This document shows positions 24,771-31,629 of a stretch of 64,000 nucleotides of DNA, one piece after another (within the stretch, counting starts at the first letter, position 1; each line of letters opens with the position of its first letter). The stretch is taken from positions 186,001 through 250,000 of the forward strand of contig JBCBIY010000004.1 of the NCBI GenBank assembly GCA_038523925.1. The letters run 5' to 3'. The translations under genes and the position numbers were made by a program. The notes beneath the pieces are model-generated. The model ran no database searches, was not told the DNA's origin, and saw only the letters and a program-made list of their open reading frames with translations. This DNA comes from JBCBWG01 sp038523925. GTDB taxonomy: Bacteria; Pseudomonadota; Alphaproteobacteria; Rhizobiales; Hyphomicrobiaceae.

Positions 24771-24832
24771 CTGAGTTTGAAGGGTGCGCCCGGGAAGACG
24801 ATAGGCGCACCCTTGTTCAGCAGCGGATGAGG

Positions 24833-26176
24833 TCAGATCCGCTGACTGCCGGAGCCGAATTCCGGGTAGGCCTCGAGACCGATCTCGGCTTTGTCGAGAC
24901 CTTCGAACTCGTCCTCTTCCGACGGGCGGAGGCCGACTGCGGAGAGCACCAGGAAGACAACGAGGCTTGAGGCCACCACGAACACGCCGACCGCTGCAAC
25001 GCCGATCGCCTGTGTGATGAAGCTCGCATCGGAGTTGGTCCAGGCCACGATAATCGTGCCCCATATGCCTGCAAACAGGTGGACCGGGATGGCGCCGACC
25101 ACGTCGTCGATCCTCAGCTTGTCCAGCAGCGGCACCGTGAACACCACGATCGCACCGCCGATGCCGCCGATGACGACAGACTGCCAGATCGCTGGTGTCA
25201 GTGGTTCAGCCGTAATGGCGACGAGACCTGCAAGGGCACCGTTGAGCGCCATCGTAAGATCGACCTTGCCGTAGAACACCTGGTTCAGGATGATCGCGAC
25301 AACGACACCACCTGCGGCTGCAAGGTTGGTGTTGACGAAGATCTTCGAAACAGACGACGCATCGGAGATCGTGCCCATCGCAAGCTGCGAGGCACCGTTA
25401 AAGCCGAACCAGCCGAGCCACAGGATGAACGTACCGAGCGTGGCAAGTGCCATGTTCGAGCCGGGCATCGGATTGACCTCGCCGTTCGGGCCGTACTTGC
25501 CGCGTCGTGCACCAATGATGACGGCACCGACGAGCGCTGCCCAGCCACCGGTCGAGTGGACCAGCGTTGAACCGGCAAAGTCAGAGAAGCCCATGTCGTC
25601 GAGCCAGCCTGTGCCCCACTCCCAGTAGGCAACCGTCGGGTAGATGAAGCCTGTCAGGACGGCGACGAAGATCAGGAATGGCCAGAGCTTGATGCGCTCT
25701 GCAACCGTGCCCGAAACAATCGAGGCGGCGGTCGCACAGAACACCATCTGGAAGAACCAGTCCGAGCCGGTCGAATAGGCATTCGCCGTATCAGACGCCG
25801 GGTCAGGCATCGTCACCGGCATTGGATTGCCGATGTATTCCGCCACCAGCGACGCATCGCCCGGATAGGCCATGTTGTAGCCGACGATCCAGAACATCAG
25901 GCCAGAGATCGAATACAGGCTGATGTTCTTCGTGCACTGCATGGCGACGTTTTTGGTGCGCACCATGCCGGCTTCGAGCATCGCGAAGCCTGCGGCCATC
26001 CACATGACGAGGAAGCCGCCAACCAGGAACAGCAACGTATTGAGAACGTACTGGTATTCTTTCTGCGCGCCTGCGGCGTCGATTGCGTCCTGAGCAAATG
26101 CCGGTCCGGCCAGCATCAGGAACGCGGCGCCGGCCATAAAGCCGAGCGCCACTTTCTTAGTCGAAGTCTCTCTCAC
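24833..26176 (-). CDS. amtB: Ammonium transporter
   Basis: A GTG at 26176, seven bases after AGGGGA, gives 447 residues; the longer open frame runs through glnK and is not used. A signal-like segment ends in GPAFA, as in Amt proteins with a processed N-terminus. Eleven membrane helices follow, with the twin channel histidines in STLVHSTGGWAALVG and AIPVHLFAGIWGTIIVAW and the conserved ACY-type region EAGMVRTKNVAMQCTKNI. It imports ammonium and is blocked by GlnK, encoded 20 bp upstream. The C-terminal regulatory tail is present (EDEFEGLDKAEIGLEAYPEF). Confidence 0.96.
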   Translation of the reverse strand: MRETSTKKVALGFMAGAAFLMLAGPAFAQDAIDAAGAQKEYQYVLNTLLFLVGGFLVMWMAAGFAMLEAGMVRTKNVAMQCTKNISLYSISGLMFWIVGYNMAYPGDASLVAEYIGNPMPVTMPDPASDTANAYSTGSDWFFQMVFCATAASIVSGTVAERIKLWPFLIFVAVLTGFIYPTVAYWEWGTGWLDDMGFSDFAGSTLVHSTGGWAALVGAVIIGARRGKYGPNGEVNPMPGSNMALATLGTFILWLGWFGFNGASQLAMGTISDASSVSKIFVNTNLAAAGGVVVAIILNQVFYGKVDLTMALNGALAGLVAITAEPLTPAIWQSVVIGGIGGAIVVFTVPLLDKLRIDDVVGAIPVHLFAGIWGTIIVAWTNSDASFITQAIGVAAVGVFVVASSLVVFLVLSAVGLRPSEEDEFEGLDKAEIGLEAYPEFGSGSQRI

Positions 26177-26195
26177 TTGGGATCCCCTTCCTGCA

Positions 26196-26534
26196 CTAAA
26201 GCGCGTTGACATCGGTCTCGCCGGTCCGGATGCGGACGGTGGACTCGATGGGTGAGACAAAGATTTTGCCGTCGCCGATCTGGCCGGTCTTCGCGGCCCC
26301 GACGATCGCCTCGACGGCCTTTTCGGCCGCAGCGCCGTCAACGACGACTTCGATTTTCAGCTTTGGCAGAAAGCTCACGGCGTATTCGGCGCCGCGGTAG
26401 ATCTCGGTGTGACCCTTTTGGCGTCCGTAGCCTTTGACCTCGGTGACCGTCATGCCTTCGATGCCGAGTTCGGTCAGGCCCTGCCGGACTTCTTCAAGCT
26501 TGAAGGGCTTGATGATCGCGGTGACGAGCTTCAT
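26196..26534 (-). CDS. glnK: Nitrogen regulatory protein P-II
   Basis: The ATG at 26534, after AGGGGGTG, gives the standard 112 residues. All P-II hallmarks are there: MKLVTAIIKPFKLEEVRQGL, the T-loop GYGRQKGHTEIYRGAEYAVS containing the uridylylated Tyr51, and GQIGDGKIFVSPIESTVRIRTGETD (quoted in part; C-loop). It binds ATP/ADP and 2-oxoglutarate and reports nitrogen status. Pairing with amtB 20 bp downstream defines it as GlnK rather than GlnB. A candidate sigma-54 promoter about 105 bp upstream would place it under NtrC control. Confidence 0.97.
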   Translation of the reverse strand: MKLVTAIIKPFKLEEVRQGLTELGIEGMTVTEVKGYGRQKGHTEIYRGAEYAVSFLPKLKIEVVVDGAAAEKAVEAIVGAAKTGQIGDGKIFVSPIESTVRIRTGETDVNAL

Positions 26535-26638
26535 GCGCGCACCCCCTTTTGTGCTCAGTTGGAGCGTCACGCAGGTGTGGTGACGCGGCGAACCTGCTGC
26601 GCCCGGACGGGCGGCAAGTGTTAACGAGCAGCAACTTC

Positions 26639-26653
26639 TCAAGAGCCGTGCCA
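26639..26653 (-). promoter_or_regulatory. Candidate sigma-54 promoter of glnK-amtB
   Basis: On the minus strand the sequence TGGCACGGCTCTTGA matches the RpoN consensus TGGCACN5TTGC in all but the last base (A for C). Transcription would start near 26627, leaving about 93 nt of leader before the glnK ATG. RpoN/NtrC control is the rule for glnK-amtB in proteobacteria; the match and position are consistent with it, but the imperfect -12 element is a caveat. Confidence 0.55.
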
Positions 26654-26684
26654 AAACGGAGGCAAGGACGTAAGATGCTGATAT

Positions 26685-26715
26685 GAATTCGGAATCGCCG
26701 GTTCCGCCTGAATTC
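26685..26715. promoter_or_regulatory. Nested inverted repeat upstream of the glnK promoter
   Basis: GAATTC (26685) and GAATTC (26710) flank an inner GGAA...TTCC pair (26691-26694 and 26702-26705). It lies about 40-60 bp upstream of the -24 element of the candidate sigma-54 promoter, where an enhancer-binding protein could act. It does not match the usual NtrC site (TGCACC-N4-GGTGCA), so the bound factor, if any, is unknown. Confidence 0.25.
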
Positions 26716-26811
26716 TAGGCGAGCCGGTTCGCAGAGTGCCTGCCTATAAGGCGAGCAAAATCAGAAAAATGCATAAAGAACAGGCAACGACTCTCGCCGC
26801 ATCCCGACGCG

Positions 26812-27708
26812 CTATCCGAGGCCGAAATCAGTCGAGCGCTGCCGCGTTAGGCCTTCCTGCGCGGTTGTCGCAACCAACACCCCTTCCCGCGTGTAGAGGC
26901 TGCCGCGGCAGAAGCCCCGCGCACCGCCGGCCGTCGGGCTGTCCTGGACATAGAGCAGCCACGCATCGAGCCGGAAGGGACGGTGGAGCCACATTGCGTG
27001 ATCGAGGCTTGCAAGCTGAATGTCGGGATCAAACAGCAGCTTGCCGTGCGCAATGAGGGCGGTGTCGAGCAGCGTGAAGTCTGACGCGTAGGCCAGTGCT
27101 GCCTGATGCAGGCGCGCGTCGTCCGGCATCGGGCCGTTCGCCTTCAGCCAGACCGCCTGCGCCGGCTCTTTGATCTCGCGTGTCAGATAACGCTCGGGCG
27201 AAACGGGGCGCATCTCAATCGGCCGCTCGCGAGACAGGTAGCCTCTGATTGCTTCTGGCAGTTTGTCGCCGAAGGCGTCGGCGAGTTCTCGTTCTGACTT
27301 GAGCGTCTCGGGCGCCGGGATGTCAGGCATCGCGGCCTGATGCTCAAAGCTCTCTTCGCGGCGATGGAACGACGCGCTCATCGAAAAGATCGCGCGCCCG
27401 TGCTGGATCGCTTTGACCCGCCGCGTCGTGAAGCTGCCGCCATCGCGAATGCGTTCGACATCGTAGACGATCGGCGCGTCCGGATCGCCGCCGAGCAGAA
27501 AGTAGGCGTGCAGGGAATGCACCGGCCGGTCCGGATCAACTGTCCGCAACGCCGCCATCAGAGCCTGGCCGAGCACCTGCCCGCCATAAACCCGCTTCCA
27601 GCCCGGCACACGCGTCGTCGAGCGGAAGAGGTTGTCTTCCAGCGGCTCGATGTCGAGCAGGTCGAGCAGGCCCTCTAGCGGCGTGTTGGCTTCGGCTGCT
27701 TGCGACAT
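26812..27708 (-). CDS. tesB: Acyl-CoA thioesterase II
   Basis: Of two nearby ATGs the one at 27708 has the better-placed Shine-Dalgarno (GAGGGG, six bases), giving 298 residues. TesB double-hotdog features are present: VYGGQVLGQALMAALRTVDP near residue 38, SLHAYFLLGGDPDAPIVYDV, GGSFTTRRVKAIQHGRAIFS, and in the second hotdog ASLDHAMWLHRPFRLDAWLL with the catalytic Asp. It hydrolyses medium and long-chain acyl-CoA in the cytoplasm. It is divergent from the ubiH-type gene, with starts 126 bp apart. Confidence 0.94.
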   Translation of the reverse strand: MSQAAEANTPLEGLLDLLDIEPLEDNLFRSTTRVPGWKRVYGGQVLGQALMAALRTVDPDRPVHSLHAYFLLGGDPDAPIVYDVERIRDGGSFTTRRVKAIQHGRAIFSMSASFHRREESFEHQAAMPDIPAPETLKSERELADAFGDKLPEAIRGYLSRERPIEMRPVSPERYLTREIKEPAQAVWLKANGPMPDDARLHQAALAYASDFTLLDTALIAHGKLLFDPDIQLASLDHAMWLHRPFRLDAWLLYVQDSPTAGGARGFCRGSLYTREGVLVATTAQEGLTRQRSTDFGLG

Positions 27709-27834
27709 TTGCATCCCCTCTTCGTGCGCCGGCTGTCGCCTCTTGCGTTCCGGCGTATGCTGCATCGAAGCCAAACAACGGTTCGTCGTGGTCCACGATC
27801 TCGCCGGGCGCAACGCATGTTAGGAGCTGTGGCG

Positions 27835-29076
27835 GTGGAAGGCGATCGTGTTGACATTGCGATCGGAGGCGCGGGCCTTGCCGGCAACCTCATGGCGCTG
27901 GCCCTCGCGCGCTGTCTGGGCGACGAGATTGCCATTGCCGTCATCGATCCGTCGCCGCGGTTTGGCGGCGTGCCCGGCGATCCGCGTGCGTCGACGATTT
28001 CTGCAAGCTCGCGCCAGTTGCTGGAGACGCTCGGGCTCTGGGACGATCTGGCCGATGACGCGCAGCCGATTACCGAGATCCGCTTAACCGACTCCGATCT
28101 TGATGACGGTGTCCGGCCCGTCGCGCTCGCCTACGAAAACAACGTGCCCGACCCGTTCTCAGATGAAACGGTTCCCGCAGCGCACATCGTCGAGAACAGC
28201 CGCCTTGCAAGTGTCATTCAGGCAGGGCTCGTCGCGGAGGCTGGCGTGACCCGTGTCGTCTCGACGATTGATTCCTTCGACCGCAACGGGGGCTTCGTTG
28301 GAATCGCGGCCGGGGATCGGACGATCAACGCATCGCTCCTGATCGCAGCCGACGGCCGGCGCTCGCGGCTCCGGTCGGGAGCCGGCATCAAGTCGGATGC
28401 GCGCGATCACGGGCAGACGGCGCTCGTCGCGATCGTCTCGCATGAGCTGCCGCACAATGGCGTCGCCGTGCAGCACTTCCTGCCGCAGGGACCGTTCGCC
28501 ATCCTGCCGATGACGGGCAACCGCAGTTGCGTCACCTGGACCGAAAACCGTCGCGTTGCGGCGCGGCTGCTGGGTGGCAGTGAAGCGGACCTGCTCGCGG
28601 CGTTGGAACTCAGGTTCGGTGCGCAACTGGGCGCGCTTGAGATTGTCGGCACGCACGGGTCGTTTCCTGTCGTCACGCAAGTTGCGCGCGCGTTCGTTGC
28701 CGAACGGTTTGCGCTCGTCGGGGATGCAGCCCGTTCCGTCCATCCGATCGCGGGCCAGGGCCTCAACCTCGCGATCCGCGATATCGCAGCGCTCACCGAA
28801 TGCGTGACGGATGCCGCCCGCGCGGGCCTCGACCTCGCCGACAGCCAGGCGCTTGCCCGCTATCAGCGCTGGCGACGTTTCGACTCCGGCGTCTCCGCAA
28901 TGATGTTTGCAGGGCTCAACCGCGTGTTCTCCGGCTCCAACCCGCTCGCCCGCTCAGCCCGCGGCGCCGGCATGGCCCTCATCGACCGCCTCCCCGCCCT
29001 CAAACGTCAACTCGTCTCCAACGCGGCCGGCCAACAAGGCAACCTCCCCAAACTTTTGAAGGGCGAGCTGGTCTAG
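27835..29076 (+). CDS. FAD-dependent ubiquinone-biosynthesis hydroxylase (UbiH/COQ6 family)
   Basis: I favour the GTG at 27835, eight bases after GGAG, giving 413 residues; an ATG at 27817 is the alternative. Domains: FAD-binding GxGxxG (IAIGGAGLAGNLMALALARC) at the N-terminus, the second FAD motif LIAADGRRSRLRSG near residue 170, and GD motif FALVGDAARSVHPIAGQGLN near 300. These are the hallmarks of UbiH/UbiF/UbiL hydroxylases, which add the ring hydroxyls of ubiquinone at the membrane. Which ring position it acts on cannot be told from sequence alone. A structured repeat region follows immediately. Confidence 0.88.
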   Translation: MEGDRVDIAIGGAGLAGNLMALALARCLGDEIAIAVIDPSPRFGGVPGDPRASTISASSRQLLETLGLWDDLADDAQPITEIRLTDSDLDDGVRPVALAYENNVPDPFSDETVPAAHIVENSRLASVIQAGLVAEAGVTRVVSTIDSFDRNGGFVGIAAGDRTINASLLIAADGRRSRLRSGAGIKSDARDHGQTALVAIVSHELPHNGVAVQHFLPQGPFAILPMTGNRSCVTWTENRRVAARLLGGSEADLLAALELRFGAQLGALEIVGTHGSFPVVTQVARAFVAERFALVGDAARSVHPIAGQGLNLAIRDIAALTECVTDAARAGLDLADSQALARYQRWRRFDSGVSAMMFAGLNRVFSGSNPLARSARGAGMALIDRLPALKRQLVSNAAGQQGNLPKLLKGELV

Positions 29077-29080
29077 GCGC

Positions 29081-29310
29081 CAAGCCCGAGGGAAGCGGGA
29101 GGGGTTGGCGCAGACGATCGAGACGGCCGAAGCGGCCTGGCTTGGCTCTGTCCAAGCAGCCAAGACTACAATGCCAAAGTCTGTTGAACCACGACTCCCG
29201 CGTCGCCTTCCTCGGCCTTGTGCCGAGGATCCATCGTGCGGCTTGTCGTGCTTTCAAGGTGGATCGGTGAGGTGTGGCTATCGACGCGCGTACAAATCGC
29301 GGTGTTGGCC
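29081..29310. repeat. Structured intergenic repeat, copy 1
   Basis: This is the first of two direct copies of a roughly 230-bp sequence with a 253-bp period. It starts CAAGCCCGAGGGAAGCGGGA just after the ubiH-type stop. It includes potential hairpins: GCCG-aag-CGGC, a TGGCTTGG / CCAAGCAGCCA stem with a bulge, and a perfect CCTCGGC / GCCGAGG stem with a 5-nt loop. No open frame within it looks like a gene. Similar structured intergenic repeats are common in alphaproteobacteria; whether this one is dispersed in the genome cannot be seen here. Confidence 0.85.
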
Positions 29311-29333
29311 TTGGCAACCATTGACTCTCGGGA

Positions 29334-29563
29334 CAAGCCCGAGGGGAGCGGGAGGGGTTGGCGCAGACGATCGAGATGGCCGAAGCGGCCTGGCTTGGCT
29401 CTGGCCAAGCAGCCAAGACTACAATGCCAAGCTAAGTTGAACCACGGCTCCAGCGTCGCCTTCCTCGGCATTGTGCCGAGGATCCATTGTGCGACTTACG
29501 GTGCCTTCGACGCGAGCCGGTTTGGTACGGCTATCGCCCCGCCCGCAAATCGCGGTGTCGGCG
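29334..29563. repeat. Structured intergenic repeat, copy 2
   Basis: The second copy begins CAAGCCCGAGGGGAGCGGGA and tracks copy 1 to the CAAATCGCGGTGT end with scattered substitutions. The hairpin arms are kept: the CCTCGGC / GCCGAGG stem is identical and only its loop changes (CTTGT to ATTGT). Stems conserved while loops and flanks drift suggests selection on RNA or DNA structure. The gap between copies and the remainder to rimM contain no recognisable gene. Confidence 0.85.
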
Positions 29564-29580
29564 GGTGGCCGCAAGCTGCC

Positions 29581-30114
29581 CTAATCACCGGCATCTTCGG
29601 GGCGGGCGTCGGTGTAGGTGAGGGCGACGGTGCAGGTCCCGGCGTCGAGGTCGATGGCGGTGACGAAGGCGCCGTCGAGGGGGACGAACTCGGTATCGCG
29701 GCCGTCGGTGCGGCGGTATTCGATGAGGTCGCCGGCGCCGAAATTCTGGATCGCCACGACTTGGCCAAGCTGCTTGCCGTCCTGATCGTTCACCGTCAGC
29801 CCGACAAGATCGGCGTGGTAGACCTCATCATCGTCCGGCTCAGGCAACAGATCGCGTGCCACGTAAAGCTCGGTGCCGCGGAGCGCATCGGCGGCATTGC
29901 GATCGCCGATGCCGGAGATGCGCGCGATCAGGCCCTTCTTCGTTGCGCCGCGGATGGTGAGCGGGAACGTCCGGCGGCCGTCGGATGAGGTCAGAGGCCC
30001 GTAGGACGCAATGTCTTCCGGCACCTCGCAGTACGAGCGGACAATGACCTCGCCGCGCACGCCGTGCACGGTCGAGATCACGCCAAGCAGAACGCGGGCA
30101 GCTTCATCGGTCAT
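29581..30114 (-). CDS. rimM: Ribosome maturation factor RimM
   Basis: The 177-residue protein has the two RimM domains: an N-terminal beta-barrel (LLGVISTVHGVRGEVIVRSY, PLTIRGATKKGLIARISGIG) and a PRC-barrel (YHADLVGLTVNDQDGKQLGQ, AGDLIEYRRTDGRDTEFVPL). It binds the 30S head through S19 and assists 16S rRNA processing. It is the last gene of the ffh-GNAT-GNAT-rpsP-rimM run, 30 bp after rpsP. In many relatives trmD follows directly; here trmD lies 10 kb away at 39740, so the classic operon is split. Confidence 0.95.
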   Translation of the reverse strand: MTDEAARVLLGVISTVHGVRGEVIVRSYCEVPEDIASYGPLTSSDGRRTFPLTIRGATKKGLIARISGIGDRNAADALRGTELYVARDLLPEPDDDEVYHADLVGLTVNDQDGKQLGQVVAIQNFGAGDLIEYRRTDGRDTEFVPLDGAFVTAIDLDAGTCTVALTYTDARPEDAGD

Positions 30115-30144
30115 GACCCCGCCCGTCGCTTGCTATGCGGGCCG

Positions 30145-30552
30145 CTACTCGGCGGCGGCTTCAGCACCTTCGCCCTCACTGCCCTCAGCCGCCGCTTCAG
30201 CCTCGGCGGCTTCCTTGGCCTTTTCGGCAGCTTCGGCTTCGCGCTCCTGACGCTTCTTGCCGGGCAGCGCCTTGTTCGGGTTGTTGCGCGCGTCGCGTTT
30301 CATAAGCCCGGCCGCATCGAGGAACCGCGCGACACGGTCTGTCGGTTGCGCACCGACGCTCAGCCAATGCTTGCAGCGCTCTTCGTTGAGCTTCACGCGG
30401 TCCGGATGATCCTTCGTCAGCATCGGATTGTACGAGCCCACGCGCTCGATGTAGCGGCCGTCGCGCGGCGACGTCGCGGGGGCGACGACGATGTAATAGT
30501 AGGGCCGCTTCTTTGAGCCGCCGCGTGCGAGACGGATTTTCGTGACTGCCAT
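30145..30552 (-). CDS. rpsP: 30S ribosomal protein S16
   Basis: The ATG at 30552 begins the canonical MAVTKIRLARGGSKKRPYYY; 135 residues. The S16 core runs to about residue 85 (RDGRYIERVGSYNPM, WLSVGAQPTDRVARFLDAAG). It is followed by a 50-residue extension of Lys/Glu/Ala (KKRQEREAEAAEKAKEAAEA), typical of alphaproteobacterial S16 and probably an exposed helix. AAGGAG precedes the start. It is co-directional with ffh upstream, separated by two acetyltransferase genes, and rimM downstream. Confidence 0.97.
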   Translation of the reverse strand: MAVTKIRLARGGSKKRPYYYIVVAPATSPRDGRYIERVGSYNPMLTKDHPDRVKLNEERCKHWLSVGAQPTDRVARFLDAAGLMKRDARNNPNKALPGKKRQEREAEAAEKAKEAAEAEAAAEGSEGEGAEAAAE

Positions 30553-30583
30553 GAAATGCTCCTTCGAGATGCAGTGTTCGTGA

Positions 30584-31111
30584 TTAGTGACGTTGGTCGG
30601 GCGCCGGGTGGCGCCAGATTTCGCGCGGCTCTCCGCCCAGTTGGGCGTTGCCGTCGTGCGTTGCGCCAAGCCGCTTGGCGACCCCGCGGGATCCGGTGTT
30701 GTCCGGGTGGATCAGGCTGATCAGGCGATCGTGGCCCGCGCCGTGAGCCCAGATGCGCATGGCGGTTGCGGCCTCGGTCGCAAACCCCTGGCCCTCGGAG
30801 CCGGCGAACAGCGACCAAAACAACTCGGGCTCGGGCTGAGACGGCGGCTGCCACAGGCCGGTCATGCCGATGGCGGTGTCGTCATCGCGGGCGGCGATTG
30901 CCACGCCGCCAAAGCCGAGCAAGGCCCAGTCGCCGGATTGTGCCGCCATCATCGCCCAAGCCGCAGCGCGATCCGCCCGCGCGCCGCCGCGATACCGCGC
31001 GCGTTCTTCATCCATCGCAAAGACGGCGAGGGCATCGAAGTCAGCCGGCCGCCATGCGCGCAGCCGCAGCCGGTCGGTTTCGATCGTTGGGATGTCGACT
31101 GTTACGCTCAC
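30584..31111 (-). CDS. GNAT-family acetyltransferase (RimJ/RimL type), copy 2
   Basis: A GTG at 31111 overlaps the preceding acetyltransferase stop (GTGA), giving 175 residues. Family pattern: IETDRLRLRAWRPADFDALA at the N-terminus, ELFWSLFAGSEGQGFATEAA (acetyl-CoA loop) and ISLIHPDNTGSRGVAKRLGA. RimJ/RimL-type enzymes acetylate protein N-termini or small molecules. It is paralogous to the next gene (RLRLRxW, ARYRGGA and LIHPDNT are shared), implying a tandem duplication inside the ffh-rpsP operon. That setting invites a ribosomal protein substrate, but this is inference. Confidence 0.88.
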   Translation of the reverse strand: MSVTVDIPTIETDRLRLRAWRPADFDALAVFAMDEERARYRGGARADRAAAWAMMAAQSGDWALLGFGGVAIAARDDDTAIGMTGLWQPPSQPEPELFWSLFAGSEGQGFATEAATAMRIWAHGAGHDRLISLIHPDNTGSRGVAKRLGATHDGNAQLGGEPREIWRHPAPDQRH

Positions 31112-31629
31112 GCAGCGGCGGCTCCGAGCAGGTCTGGGTGACGGTAAGTGTTGAACATCTCACCGGCGTGCGGAAGCTCGCCTTCACGCGCGGCGCCCAG
31201 CCGCTCCGCGACTTTGATCGAAGGCGTGTTGTCCGGATGGATCATGCTGAACAGGGGCGAGAGGCCGAGGTCGTGCGCGGCCCATTGGCGAACGCGCGTC
31301 GCGGCTTCCGTGGCGTAGCCGTTGCCGTGCGCCGCGCCGAACAGGCTGTAGGAGAGTTCGGGCTCGTCCCATTCAAGCGGATGCCAGAGACCAGAGTAGC
31401 CGAAGACGTCACCGGTCTGCCGGTCGGTGATCGCGAAGACGCCGTAGCCGCGCAGGTCCCACTGGCCGAGCTGGGCGCACATGAAGTCCCAGGCTTCGTC
31501 GCGGGACGACTTCGCGCCGCCGCGATACCGCGCCAACGCGCTGTCCATCAGGAATGCGGCCAGCGGCTCGAAGTCGCCGTGCTGCCACGTGCGCAAGCGG
31601 AGCCGGTCTGTCGTTAGCTCGACGCTCAT
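31108..31629 (-). CDS. GNAT-family acetyltransferase (RimJ/RimL type), copy 1
   Basis: The ATG at 31629 overlaps the ffh stop codon (ATGA); 173 residues. Motifs: MSVELTTDRLRLRTWQHGDF, ARYRGGAKSSRDEAWDFM, PELSYSLFGAAHGNGYATEA and FSMIHPDNTPSIKVAERLGA. It shares length and most motifs with the following gene, 4 bp overlap, so they arose by duplication. Coupled translation with ffh on one side and with its paralogue on the other ties both enzymes to the expression of the signal recognition particle and S16. Substrate unknown. Confidence 0.88.
   Translation of the reverse strand: MSVELTTDRLRLRTWQHGDFEPLAAFLMDSALARYRGGAKSSRDEAWDFMCAQLGQWDLRGYGVFAITDRQTGDVFGYSGLWHPLEWDEPELSYSLFGAAHGNGYATEAATRVRQWAAHDLGLSPLFSMIHPDNTPSIKVAERLGAAREGELPHAGEMFNTYRHPDLLGAAAA

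Noticed and set aside
29218..29988. A 256-residue open frame on the plus strand over the repeat and rimM
   Set aside because: It spans non-coding repeats and lies antisense to rimM; composition is low complexity.
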